Shown piece by piece: positions 1-6,207 of a stretch of DNA of 19,400 nucleotides. The DNA is taken from positions 1-19,400 of the forward strand of contig CBDUVB010000034.1 of NCBI GenBank assembly GCA_965370555.1, given 5' to 3'. The translations under genes and the position numbers were made by a program. The number at the start of each line of letters is the position of its first letter. Position 1 is the first letter of the stretch. Origin of the DNA: JAJOKK01 sp965370555. Lineage in GTDB: Bacteria; Bipolaricaulota; Bipolaricaulia; UBA7950; UBA9294. The notes below the pieces were generated by a model. It worked only from the letters and a program-made list of their open reading frames with translations, ran no database searches and was not told where the DNA came from.

Positions 1-1368
1 ACAGTAACCCTTATCGCGTTTGCCGAGGCAACAACCTACAGTGGAGTAACCTTCCCTCACGGGGACCGTTCCTTTGCCGATCGCGTCGTTTCCTACGTGG
101 CGGCAAGCTGCGTCGATGGTGGGTATGACGATCCTAGTGCTGCCCTTGGGCCGCCGGACTGTGGCGGGGATGGATGCCATGCCTGTCAGGGGTGCGATAC
201 TTGTGCGGTCGCGCTTGGATTTCGCTTAAGCGAGATTGACGACCGGGGGAAGCTCGTTCTCGAGTTCGTCGACAACACCCTGGTCGACGTAGAGGGCGAT
301 GATCTCTTCATCTACATCACCAACGGGAAAGCCTGCCGCGTGGAGATCAGCGCAAACGGGAGTCATTTCATCCCCGTCGGCACCGTCACCGGTTATCCCG
401 GGAAGATCAATATCTCCCCGTTCGTTACGCCAGGCGAAGAGTTCCGCTTCGTGCGCCTCTCCGACGTCCCCGCGGATGAGGACAAGTCTCCCTGTCCCGG
501 GCCAAGTATCGATGCTGTCGGGGCAATGGGCCCGTTACGTGTGGTCGAAGAAACAGGGGAAGCGTCCGGATTCCTGACACTGCAAGCGATAGGAGAGCTC
601 GCACTCCACGTTGCACAGGCACCGCAGGACCTCTTGATCATCCTCGACTCGTCGTCCAGTATGGGGGATAGGTTTGAGAATTCGATCAAGATAGAAGTGG
701 CAAGAGAGGTCCTGAAAGAGTTCGTGACAGACTTTCCTGATGGGATGCGGGTGGGGTTGCGGGTCTTCAGCGGATGTGAACATAGCCGACTCGTGCGTCC
801 GATCGAACCACTTAACCGAGCCGCACTGCAAGCACAGATTCAATCGATTGAACCGGGTGGAGCGACCCCTCTCGCTTACACGCTGGAGCAGGCGAAGAGT
901 GATTTTGCCGATGTTCCCGGGACGAAGCTGATCCTCCTTGTCAGTGATGGGATCGAGACCTGCGGTGGAGATCCGGTTGCTTCAGCATTGGCTCTGATCG
1001 AAACCGGGTATAAGCTGCGGATCAACGTGATTGGGTTCGATATTGGAGAAGTGCAAGGCGCGCGCGAACAGCTTATGGAGATTGCAAGCAAGACCGGCGG
1101 GGTCTATTACAATGCACAGAGCAGCGAGGAATTACGCATCGCTCTTCAGGTATCAATCCAGATCACCTACCATGTCTACGACCAGCAGGGGATAGAGGTC
1201 TTCAGCGGAGTCATCGGAGAGCCGGGACCACAACTTCCTTCCGGCAGTTATCGCGTCAGCATCGATACCCGCCCAACGATCGAACTCAACGTGGAGGTGC
1301 AATCAGGGAAAACAACACAGATCGAACTCACTCTCTCCAACGGGGGGTACTCGGTCGAGGTGAAGTAG
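1..1368 (+). CDS. Secreted VWA-domain protein, 5' end missing
   Basis: The reading frame is open from base 1, so the start lies outside the window; the GTG at 97 is internal. The first visible residues (TLIAFAEA) look like the end of a signal peptide. Counting the codon at base 1 as residue 1, about residues 33-185 form a beta-rich, cysteine-containing domain resembling the discoidin-like domain of bacterial cell-surface proteins. A VWA domain follows. Its MIDAS metal site is visible as D216-x-S218-x-S220, T289 in GGATPL, and D316 in the SDGIE segment. The last 70 or so residues form a beta-rich tail resembling a PEGA-type domain. VWA domains usually bind proteins or surfaces through a divalent cation. 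I infer an exported or cell-surface adhesion or binding role; the partner is unknown. It converges on the small minus-strand gene at 1400-1678, and I see no clear terminator between them. Confidence 0.85.
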   Translation, partial: TVTLIAFAEATTYSGVTFPHGDRSFADRVVSYVAASCVDGGYDDPSAALGPPDCGGDGCHACQGCDTCAVALGFRLSEIDDRGKLVLEFVDNTLVDVEGDDLFIYITNGKACRVEISANGSHFIPVGTVTGYPGKINISPFVTPGEEFRFVRLSDVPADEDKSPCPGPSIDAVGAMGPLRVVEETGEASGFLTLQAIGELALHVAQAPQDLLIILDSSSSMGDRFENSIKIEVAREVLKEFVTDFPDGMRVGLRVFSGCEHSRLVRPIEPLNRAALQAQIQSIEPGGATPLAYTLEQAKSDFADVPGTKLILLVSDGIETCGGDPVASALALIETGYKLRINVIGFDIGEVQGAREQLMEIASKTGGVYYNAQSSEELRIALQVSIQITYHVYDQQGIEVFSGVIGEPGPQLPSGSYRVSIDTRPTIELNVEVQSGKTTQIELTLSNGGYSVEVK

Positions 1369-1399
1369 CTACACAGGGGGAAGCCAGTGGATATGCGCT

Positions 1400-1678
1400 T
1401 CAGGGGAGCTTGGTGAACCCCTCGATGACTGCTGAGAGGTCCTCTTCGATTCCATGGAGGCGTTCTGCTAGAACGACAGGGTCGATCGGTGCGAGTTTCA
1501 GGATCGGATCATCCTCGATCCGCGTGAGGTAGCGGCCGATCCCCTGCATGACAATGGAGAGATGCACCACACCGTCTTGCGGTTCAGCTCTGTCGAAAAA
1601 CTCGATGCTACGTTGGAGTTCTTCAATCGAACTCCCGATTAAGGTCAAGAGATCCATTGTTTTATCGGTCGTTTTCAC
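1400..1678 (-). CDS. Small hypothetical protein, probably helical
   Basis: A 92-residue protein with no family that I recognise. It is predicted mostly alpha-helical from its spacing of Leu, Ile, Glu and Arg. It has no signal peptide, no cysteines and no evident catalytic motif, so it is probably cytoplasmic. The GTG start at 1678 has a GGAG directly against it, a poor spacing. The in-frame ATG at codon 8 (1657) has no better ribosome site, so the start is uncertain. It lies 43 bp downstream of the sigma factor gene on the same strand and is probably co-transcribed with it. That position could suggest a small sigma-factor regulator, but no anti-sigma or anti-anti-sigma signature is visible, so this is only a guess from position. 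Confidence 0.6.
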   Translation of the reverse strand: MKTTDKTMDLLTLIGSSIEELQRSIEFFDRAEPQDGVVHLSIVMQGIGRYLTRIEDDPILKLAPIDPVVLAERLHGIEEDLSAVIEGFTKLP

Positions 1679-1721
1679 TCCGTGTCACCCATATTGTGAT
1701 TATACCTAGTGGCCGCATAGT

Positions 1722-2516
1722 TTAGCCCGCACCATCCTCCGGCTCAACAAGCTTTCCCTTCACTCTCTTCAGGGCCTGCGCCTTCATCCGGGACACTTGT
1801 CTTTGAGATATGCCGAGTTCCTCCCCAACCTGTTCCTGGCTCTTCCCGTGGTAGAAGAGACCACTGATCACCTGGCGCTGGATCTCGGCGAGTTCTTCAA
1901 TAGCTACACTGATCCGCATGTAAAGTTCCCTATTCTGACTCTCGTTCCGCGGTCGAAGGGACTCAATCGTGGGAAGGGCTGGGTTGGGATCGTGGCGCCG
2001 ACGCTCCTGATCGATCGAGACATAGGTCATCGCCTTGCGCCCGCGGAGGAGCTCGATCAGCTGCTCCTCCCCGATCTCCAGGCGCTCAGCAAGCTCCGCG
2101 ATCGTCGGAGGACGTCCGTATTCCTGGAAGAACGCTTCCTCCTGTTCCTTCACCTTGCGGCTCAAGGCCTGTATCCACTGGGGGATGCGGATCGTCGTAT
2201 GCTTGTCTCGGATGTAGTGACGGATCTCCCCCTTGATCAGGTAACTCGCGTAAGTAGAGAAAAGAGTGTTTCTCGCCAAGTCGAAGTTCGCAACCGCGTT
2301 CAGAAGCCCGATGTACCCTGCCTGCACCAGATCATCGAGGAGCTCGCCGGAGTTGAGAAATCCAAGCGCAATCGATCGGACGAGCCCTATGTTCCGGTTG
2401 ACAATCTCCTCACGAAGGAGGGAAAGATCGCTCGCAGTGGGAGTTTCCTTGGTCGTATGGCGTAACCGTTCGATGAGCTTTTCGTTAGAAAACATTGCGA
2501 GTCTCTGCTTACTCAT
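1722..2516 (-). CDS. RNA polymerase sigma factor, SigB/SigF/SigG-like (sigma-70 group 3)
   Basis: Directs RNA polymerase to a specific promoter set. Region 2 is clear: it starts near NRNIGLVRSIA, runs through DLVQAGYIGLLNAV (core binding) and ends at the FSTYASYLIKGEIRHYIRD segment (-10 recognition). Region 3 follows with GRPPTIAELAERLEI. Region 4 ends with the helix-turn-helix SQEQVGEELGISQRQVSRMK. The length of about 264 residues and the lack of region 1.1 fit group 3 stress, sporulation or flagellar-type sigmas rather than the housekeeping factor. The frame is open up to a TTG at 2543, but the likely promoter -10 (2548-2553) would start transcription near 2541, which excludes TTG. ATG at 2516 and GTG at 2525 both remain, behind a strong AGGAGGTGGGAGG. 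No anti-sigma gene is visible nearby. Confidence 0.9.
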   Translation of the reverse strand: MSKQRLAMFSNEKLIERLRHTTKETPTASDLSLLREEIVNRNIGLVRSIALGFLNSGELLDDLVQAGYIGLLNAVANFDLARNTLFSTYASYLIKGEIRHYIRDKHTTIRIPQWIQALSRKVKEQEEAFFQEYGRPPTIAELAERLEIGEEQLIELLRGRKAMTYVSIDQERRRHDPNPALPTIESLRPRNESQNRELYMRISVAIEELAEIQRQVISGLFYHGKSQEQVGEELGISQRQVSRMKAQALKRVKGKLVEPEDGAG

Positions 2517-2547
2517 CGAGGCCACGCCTCCCACCTCCTCCAAGAGT

Positions 2548-2575
2548 AGTATAGTTAATACAAGCGGAAAGACAA
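2548..2575 (-). promoter_or_regulatory. Promoter of the sigma factor gene
   Basis: On the minus strand, TTGTCT (2570-2575) and TATACT (2548-2553) are separated by 16 bp. This is a good match to a housekeeping promoter. The expected transcript start, near 2541, leaves a short leader containing the strong ribosome site, and the next usable starts are GTG 2525 and ATG 2516. Confidence 0.6.
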
Positions 2576-2615
2576 GACTATTTCAGGTTTCCTGCTTTTC
2601 ACCCTATCCGGCCGC

Positions 2616-3113
2616 TTACTTCGTCTGTAGAATGAAGAAGAAGAGGAACAGGGAGGCAAACGCGCCCAGAACAAGGGAATCCCTCCAAGGAAAGCCTTTC
2701 CCTTCCGCATATGCAAGAGGGGAAGGACACCCCCGGGAGACGCAATCTCCCACAGCAGTCCGTAGGTGAATCTCCTCTGCCCGGCCGGTCCCGACGATCA
2801 CCTCATCCCCCACAAAGATGATCGGTACGCTCGCGGCCGAAACGCTGTAGTGCGCGGCAAGTATGCTCAGTAGGTCCCATGCTCCTGGCTCGTTGATCTC
2901 ATACCGGACGATCCCCAGATTCTCGTGCCCAACGACAAGTTCGGACAGGAACCCTTCCATCAGTTCACAGCCCGGGCAGCCTTCCTCGTAGAAGACAACG
3001 ATCGATGGCTCCACGGTAACAGACTCGGTCTGGACCTGTGGAAGAGCGTCAAGAGCGATGGCAAGCAGAAGAAGGATCACTGCGGCAAGCACTGTCAAGC
3101 TCTGTTTGATCAT
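2616..3113 (-). CDS. Membrane-anchored thioredoxin-like protein (CPGC)
   Basis: A 165-residue envelope thiol-disulfide protein. An N-terminal hydrophobic segment (about residues 7-22) is a signal peptide or anchor. A thioredoxin fold follows, with the CXXC site C46-P-G-C49 and a cis-Pro-like motif (SVPIIF, near 96). Two further cysteines (C124, C129) precede a C-terminal membrane segment (about 147-163). The ATG start follows AAGGAGACAAC. It lies 19 bp downstream of the thioredoxin-CcdA fusion gene and is clearly paralogous to that protein's N-terminal part. Both share RYEI, DLL, VPI(I/L)F(I/V)GD and a PSPL linker before the first membrane segment. It is probably the last gene of the ArsR unit that starts near 5405 and probably exchanges electrons with the CcdA domain. 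The final substrate is unknown. Confidence 0.85.
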   Translation of the reverse strand: MIKQSLTVLAAVILLLLAIALDALPQVQTESVTVEPSIVVFYEEGCPGCELMEGFLSELVVGHENLGIVRYEINEPGAWDLLSILAAHYSVSAASVPIIFVGDEVIVGTGRAEEIHLRTAVGDCVSRGCPSPLAYAEGKGFPWRDSLVLGAFASLFLFFFILQTK

Positions 3114-3132
3114 GTTGTCTCCTTGCCCTGCT

Positions 3133-4260
3133 TTAAAGATAGCCCACCTGAAGGGCGATGATCATCCCCGCCCCTAAGATGAACATCATTATACCGGATA
3201 TCAGGTGAAGCTTTCCCAAACGAGCCGAGCGCCATCGCTCCGCCCGCGCCGTGGTCGTGTATCCGAAGTGGACCGCCAGAGTGATGATGAGAAGGGGCAG
3301 GATGAATATCAGGTTGTAGAAGAGAAGGAGTCCGATCCCTTGCGCCCGTGTGGTCGTCTTGGAGAGGAGAGCGAGGATCGCGATGTACGGCCCTGAAGAG
3401 CAGGGAAGGAGGAACAAGGAGTCGAGGACTCCCACGGCAAACGCACCGGGGATGGAGACAACCGAGGATGTGATCCGTTTCACCGTCGGTCGCCACCGCT
3501 GCGGAACCTCGATCGTAAACCACTTCCCGTAGGCGAAGAAATCCTTCATATTCCACAGTCCGAGCAGGATCGCCAGGCTCGATACCACAAGGATGAATGG
3601 CCGCTGCACCCCGGCCGCCTGTATCGCGGAGAAGATTCCGATCCCCATCAAAAAGTATGAGATGTAGATCGCCGCGATGAAGGCCAACCCCGCCTGAAGG
3701 ACCTTCCCCTTCCTCCCGGCGACGAGGAGCGTCCCCAAGAGCAGGACCAACACGGCGAAGGTACATGGGTTGACCGAATCAGCGGCGGCAGCGAGGACGA
3801 GCACGGGGATGGTGAGCTTCCCCGCCAATCCCTTCCCCTCCGTTGCTTCGGCCCGCAGTAATGGAGAGGGGGCCTCTTCTGCGATCGCCTGCGCGATCAC
3901 CGCATCAAGTCGCATCTCCCTTGCTCGTCCAGAGACGGTCGTAGGCGTCTCGGCGAGTCCATAGAACGTATCATCCACCAAAGCAACATCCCCGATGAAC
4001 AGGATAGGGACGGGGCCGAGTTCCGCACCGTAGGAGACGAGGAGGCGGTCGAGCAGGTCCTGCGCAGCGGCGTCGTGTATCTCGTAGCGCAGGATATTCA
4101 GTTCAGGGTACTTCGGGCTAATCGTCTCCAAGAAGGACGCAGTGCGGGCGCAGTTAGTGCAACCGTCCTCGTGGAAGTAGACCATATCCACTTCTCCAGC
4201 GTGGACGAAGAACGATCCGAAGAGAAGCAATACAGCAAATAGCATCAGTAATCGTTTCAC
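3133..4260 (-). CDS. Thioredoxin-CcdA fusion (DsbD-like electron transporter)
   Basis: A 375-residue inner-membrane protein. It has a signal peptide (1-21) and an extracytoplasmic thioredoxin-like domain with C34-T-N-C37. A linker to about residue 148 is followed by a CcdA/DsbD-type membrane domain with about six hydrophobic segments. The two transmembrane cysteines that carry electrons in this family are visible as NPC166 and LPC287. Known CcdA/DsbD proteins pass reducing power from cytoplasmic thioredoxin across the membrane to periplasmic thiol proteins; here the acceptor thioredoxin is fused at the N-terminus. The GTG start at 4260 follows GAGAGGATCCTTT. It is 41 bp downstream of the DUF1573-rhodanese gene and 19 bp upstream of the second thioredoxin. 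No cytochrome c maturation genes are visible, so a cytochrome role is not supported here. Confidence 0.9.
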   Translation of the reverse strand: MKRLLMLFAVLLLFGSFFVHAGEVDMVYFHEDGCTNCARTASFLETISPKYPELNILRYEIHDAAAQDLLDRLLVSYGAELGPVPILFIGDVALVDDTFYGLAETPTTVSGRAREMRLDAVIAQAIAEEAPSPLLRAEATEGKGLAGKLTIPVLVLAAAADSVNPCTFAVLVLLLGTLLVAGRKGKVLQAGLAFIAAIYISYFLMGIGIFSAIQAAGVQRPFILVVSSLAILLGLWNMKDFFAYGKWFTIEVPQRWRPTVKRITSSVVSIPGAFAVGVLDSLFLLPCSSGPYIAILALLSKTTTRAQGIGLLLFYNLIFILPLLIITLAVHFGYTTTARAERWRSARLGKLHLISGIMMFILGAGMIIALQVGYL

Positions 4261-4301
4261 AAAGGATCCTCTCTTTTAACCTGATTTGCTAAACCGTTTT
4301 T

Positions 4302-5000
4302 TTAGTCAACTGCTGTGGAGATGATAAATCTATCCTTGTATACACGACACCACTCGGTAAACCCTCCCATCAGACTCTTGGCATCGGGGAACCCCTTGTC
4401 GTTCAGAACCTGTGCCGTCAGGTCGCTCTGCGTCCCATCCTGATCGTAGAGGATGATCATGACCCCTTCGGGGAGCCGACTTACCCAGTCACCCAGCTCC
4501 GCAAGAGGGATGTTGATCGCGCCCATCAGGTGACTTGCAGCGTAGGCCTCGGGACTCCGCAAGTCGATCAACAGGTAAAGCCAGGAGTTGAGGGTACTAA
4601 TCGAAAAGTGGTACGGTTGAAGTCTCGTGGCGGTTCCGATCATGCGAAGGGTTAAGCGCGCCGTATCTGGGTCGTTCGACTCGACGTAGATACTCTTGTT
4701 AATAGTTCCATGGAAGTTAACTGTATCCAGGCTTGCCTCCAATTCGACCGATTCGCCGGGAACAATGGTCGTCTGGGATAGGGTGGTAATAGTAGTGCAG
4801 CCGCAGCTCGTTCGCACGCTGGTGATCGTGAGAGGCTCATCTCCCACGTTCGAGAGGATGAACTTGTGGGTAACAAAGACCCCTTCGAGCACCGTACCGA
4901 AATCGTAGACCGCGTTATCAACCGCGATCTTCGGCGCGGCGACCAGGGTGACCCCTAACGCCATAACAGCTATCAGCGTGAGAACAACGACTTTCTTCAT
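4302..5000 (-). CDS. DUF1573 domain fused to a cysteine-less rhodanese domain
   Basis: A 232-residue secreted protein of unknown function. Residues 1-22 form a signal peptide. Residues about 25-125 match the DUF1573 Ig-like pattern (VYDFGTVLEG, then FILSNVGDEPLTI, then S65-C66-G67-C68, then a strand with a YVESNDP motif). Residues about 135-222 are rhodanese-like (LLIDLRSPEAYAASHLMGAINIPL, written here as LLIDLRSPEAYAAS then HLMGAINIPL, and a closing MGGFTEW). The catalytic loop, normally a CxxGxRS type, is here Y185-D-Q-D-G-T-Q-S192. The sulfur-carrying cysteine is therefore replaced by D186 and sulfurtransferase activity is not expected. The ATG start follows GGAGGAGCAAG. It is the second gene of the lower ArsR unit, 36 bp after arsR. 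An extracytoplasmic scaffold or partner for the neighbouring redox proteins is my inference. Confidence 0.85.
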   Translation of the reverse strand: MKKVVVLTLIAVMALGVTLVAAPKIAVDNAVYDFGTVLEGVFVTHKFILSNVGDEPLTITSVRTSCGCTTITTLSQTTIVPGESVELEASLDTVNFHGTINKSIYVESNDPDTARLTLRMIGTATRLQPYHFSISTLNSWLYLLIDLRSPEAYAASHLMGAINIPLAELGDWVSRLPEGVMIILYDQDGTQSDLTAQVLNDKGFPDAKSLMGGFTEWCRVYKDRFIISTAVD

Positions 5001-5036
5001 CTTGCTCCTCCTTGTTGATCCTTCTTTTCCTGCGGA

Positions 5037-5381
5037 CTATACACACAGCCCGTCCTGTCGCAAGGACAGCCTTTGTCTGAGACTGTCCAGTTCCGCTGTA
5101 AACGCATCGGAGGCGATCGTTTGTTCGAGGAATCGTGCCACCCCCTCGACCCTCTCCCCAGAAGAGAGGCCGTAGTAGGTCCACCGCCCCTGGTGCTCCC
5201 CACAGATCAGCTCTGCCTCCCTCAACAGACGCAGGTGCTTAGACACCTGGTACTGGGGAAGACCGGTCGCATCCACGATCTCACACACGCACAAGCGCTG
5301 CCCGGAATGGATGATGAGGTAGAAGATGCGCAGGCGATCCTCGTTGGCGAGAACGCGAAAGAGATCGGACCACTGTTCCAC
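5037..5381 (-). CDS. arsR: ArsR/SmtB-family repressor, lower redox unit
   Basis: A 114-residue winged-helix metalloregulator. The ArsR metal-box pattern appears as LCVCEI just before the recognition helix (GLPQYQVSKHLRLL), followed by a wing containing GRWTYYGL. Adjacent Cys-x-Cys residues at this position bind As(III) or Sb(III), or soft metals, in classical ArsR, and binding releases DNA. I chose GTG 5381. It has AAGGAG at 5388-5393, 6 bp upstream, and it lies downstream of the predicted transcript start near 5405. The in-frame ATG at 5411 abuts the promoter -10 and would not be transcribed. It heads the unit with the DUF1573-rhodanese, thioredoxin-CcdA and thioredoxin genes, and is probably autoregulated through the inverted repeat at 5394-5413. 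Confidence 0.88.
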   Translation of the reverse strand: MEQWSDLFRVLANEDRLRIFYLIIHSGQRLCVCEIVDATGLPQYQVSKHLRLLREAELICGEHQGRWTYYGLSSGERVEGVARFLEQTIASDAFTAELDSLRQRLSLRQDGLCV

Positions 5382-5387
5382 GAAATG

Positions 5388-5393
5388 CTCCTT
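5388..5393 (-). promoter_or_regulatory. Ribosome binding site that fixes the arsR start
   Basis: AAGGAG on the minus strand, followed by six bases and then GTG 5381. No comparable site precedes ATG 5411 or the longer open frame up to 5501. Confidence 0.7.
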
Positions 5394-5413
5394 ATATGCG
5401 ATAGTTGGCATAT
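5394..5413 (-). promoter_or_regulatory. Likely ArsR operator (ATATGC-N8-GCATAT)
   Basis: A perfect 6-bp inverted repeat with an 8-bp spacer. It covers the predicted transcript start (about 5405) and the downstream edge of the -10 box. ArsR-family operators are imperfect dyads of about this size, placed where they block polymerase. Binding is inferred. Confidence 0.55.
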
Positions 5414-5440
5414 GATAGGCGATGCACAAGCTGTTTTCAA
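5412..5440 (-). promoter_or_regulatory. Promoter of the arsR-redox unit
   Basis: On the minus strand, TTGAAA (5435-5440), a 17-bp spacer and TATCAT (5412-5417). Each box matches consensus at five of six positions with ideal spacing. The expected start is about 5405, leaving a leader of about 24 nt that contains AAGGAG. Confidence 0.7.
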
Positions 5441-5463
5441 TCTTTGCGGGTTGGATTCCCCGC

Positions 5464-5491
5464 AGCTTGCTGCGACTGTAGCTTGCTGCGA
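5464..5491. repeat. Tandem 12-mer, period 16
   Basis: AGCTTGCTGCGA occurs at 5464-5475 and again at 5480-5491, separated by CTGT. It lies between the arsR promoter and the palindromic element at 5496-5561. It is non-coding and its function is unknown. Confidence 0.75.
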
Positions 5492-5495
5492 ATGC

Positions 5496-5561
5496 CGTCA
5501 TTCCGGCGCATGCCGGAATCCAGTGGTTCGTTCGTGGACACTGGCCTTCGCCGGTGTGACG
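5496..5561. repeat. MITE/REP-like palindromic element
   Basis: A 66-bp element with terminal inverted repeats CGTCA (5496-5500) and TGACG (5557-5561). The pairing continues inward over TTCCGGCG and CGCCGGTG with one mismatch and one wobble. An inner CCAGTG/CACTGG pair lies at 5520-5525 and 5539-5544. The left arm also holds its own hairpin, ATTCCGGC-GCAT-GCCGGAAT (5500-5519). The CGTCATTCC and GGAATCCAG wording resembles palindromic elements dispersed in many bacterial genomes. No transposase gene is nearby. Confidence 0.7.
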
Positions 5562-5585
5562 TGATGCTATTCAATCACTCAACTA

Positions 5586-5843
5586 TTAAATCCCTCCTTG
5601 CTGCAAGAGCACCTTGATCTCTCCTGCGGTGAGGCTCTTACCCTCCGATTTAATCGTCCCATCGACTACCAACGCAGGGAGTTTTCTCACCCCACGCGCC
5701 TGTGCCTCACCAATGTCGTCAACTCGAATCACCCGCGCTTCCAACCCCAATTCGGCAAAAGCCTGGTTGATATCATCGAGTGCGATCTTGCATGTAGAAC
5801 AGCCCATGCGACAGCCCGTCCCAAAGACCTCTATCTTCCTCAC
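5586..5843 (-). CDS. Small thioredoxin-like redox protein with three cysteines
   Basis: An 85-residue thioredoxin-fold protein related to the redox-active disulfide protein 2 / MTH895 family. It has the family hallmarks: a short beta-strand (KIEVFG), a CXXC helix, the LPALVVDG cis-Pro strand and a C-terminal EIKVLL helix. The active site is unusual. The normal GCPxC is replaced by G-C11-R-M-G-C15-S-T-C18, that is CSTC plus an extra upstream cysteine created by a three-residue insertion. There is no signal peptide, so it is cytoplasmic. The GTG start at 5843 follows a strong GAGGAGGGAGC. It is the last gene of the permease unit, 100 bp after its 76-residue paralogue. A dithiol partner of the permease or of a metalloid is inferred from context. 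Confidence 0.82.
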   Translation of the reverse strand: MRKIEVFGTGCRMGCSTCKIALDDINQAFAELGLEARVIRVDDIGEAQARGVRKLPALVVDGTIKSEGKSLTAGEIKVLLQQGGI

Positions 5844-5854
5844 GCTCCCTCCTC

Positions 5855-5870
5855 TGAGACTTAGATCTCA
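5855..5870. promoter_or_regulatory. Inverted repeat TGAGA-N6-TCTCA before the CSTC protein gene
   Basis: A perfect 5-bp dyad with a 6-bp spacer, just upstream of the ribosome site of the 5586-5843 gene. It has the same 5-6-5 geometry as the dyad at 7844-7859 but a different sequence. It could be a small mRNA hairpin or an operator. No convincing promoter is visible in the 100-bp gap 5844-5943. Confidence 0.35.
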
Positions 5871-5943
5871 TATACACCGACACAGCCATAAAGATCCACT
5901 TCAGCCACCGAACGAACGCGAATTCAATGGCCGCCGACTCCAG

Positions 5944-6174
5944 TCACAATAACGCTCCGATCTCGATCACGCTCGGAACCCTACCCGAAACCTTGATCTC
6001 ACCGTCGATGACAAGTGCTGGTGTCACCATTACCCCACGGGACGTAATCTCTGTGAGGTCCTCGACCTTAGTCACCTCGGCTTCGATCCCGAGCCTTTGA
6101 AGTGCTTCCTCCACGTTCTTGAGTGTCGCTTGGCACTTCGGACACCCCATTCCCAGTACTTCTACCTTCTTCAT
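5944..6174 (-). CDS. Redox-active disulfide protein 2 / MTH895-type thioredoxin (CPKC)
   Basis: A 76-residue single-domain thioredoxin-fold protein. It shows the standard family pattern: VEVLGMGCPKC near the start (C11-P-K-C14), VTPALVIDGEIKVSG in the cis-Pro region, and PSVIEIGALL at the C-terminus. It has no signal peptide and is cytoplasmic. The ATG start at 6174 follows AAGGGGTAATTA. It lies 33 bp downstream of the permease gene. Small proteins of this family are recurrently encoded beside DUF318-type permeases and ArsR regulators, which suggests a functional pair. The exact reaction, whether dithiol reduction or metal/metalloid hand-over, is not established. The next gene is a diverged paralogue. 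Confidence 0.88.
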   Translation of the reverse strand: MKKVEVLGMGCPKCQATLKNVEEALQRLGIEAEVTKVEDLTEITSRGVMVTPALVIDGEIKVSGRVPSVIEIGALL

Positions 6175-6207
6175 TAATTACCCCTTATGAGCTTTGGTAG
6201 CCGCTTT

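Noticed and set aside
97..99. GTG as the start of the VWA protein
   Set aside because: The frame is open to base 1 and the upstream residues resemble a signal peptide followed by mature sequence. There is no ribosome site before 97.
1797..2465. 222-codon plus-strand frame opposite the sigma gene
   Set aside because: It lies entirely antisense to clear sigma region 2-4 coding sequence, and its translation shows no family pattern.
2517..2543. TTG 2543 as the sigma factor start
   Set aside because: The predicted transcript begins near 2541, and the Shine-Dalgarno lies downstream of this TTG.
3110..3766. 218-codon minus-strand frame overlapping the thioredoxin-CcdA gene in another frame
   Set aside because: It is rich in Arg, Gly, His and Pro, as expected of an out-of-frame reading. 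The real gene has clear membrane segments and motifs.
4370..4600. Active rhodanese sulfurtransferase
   Set aside because: The catalytic cysteine position is Asp (D186), so normal persulfide chemistry is not possible.
5382..5501. Longer arsR frame with starts at 5501 or 5411
   Set aside because: This stretch contains the promoter, the operator and part of a palindromic repeat. The ArsR family does not have such an N-terminal extension.
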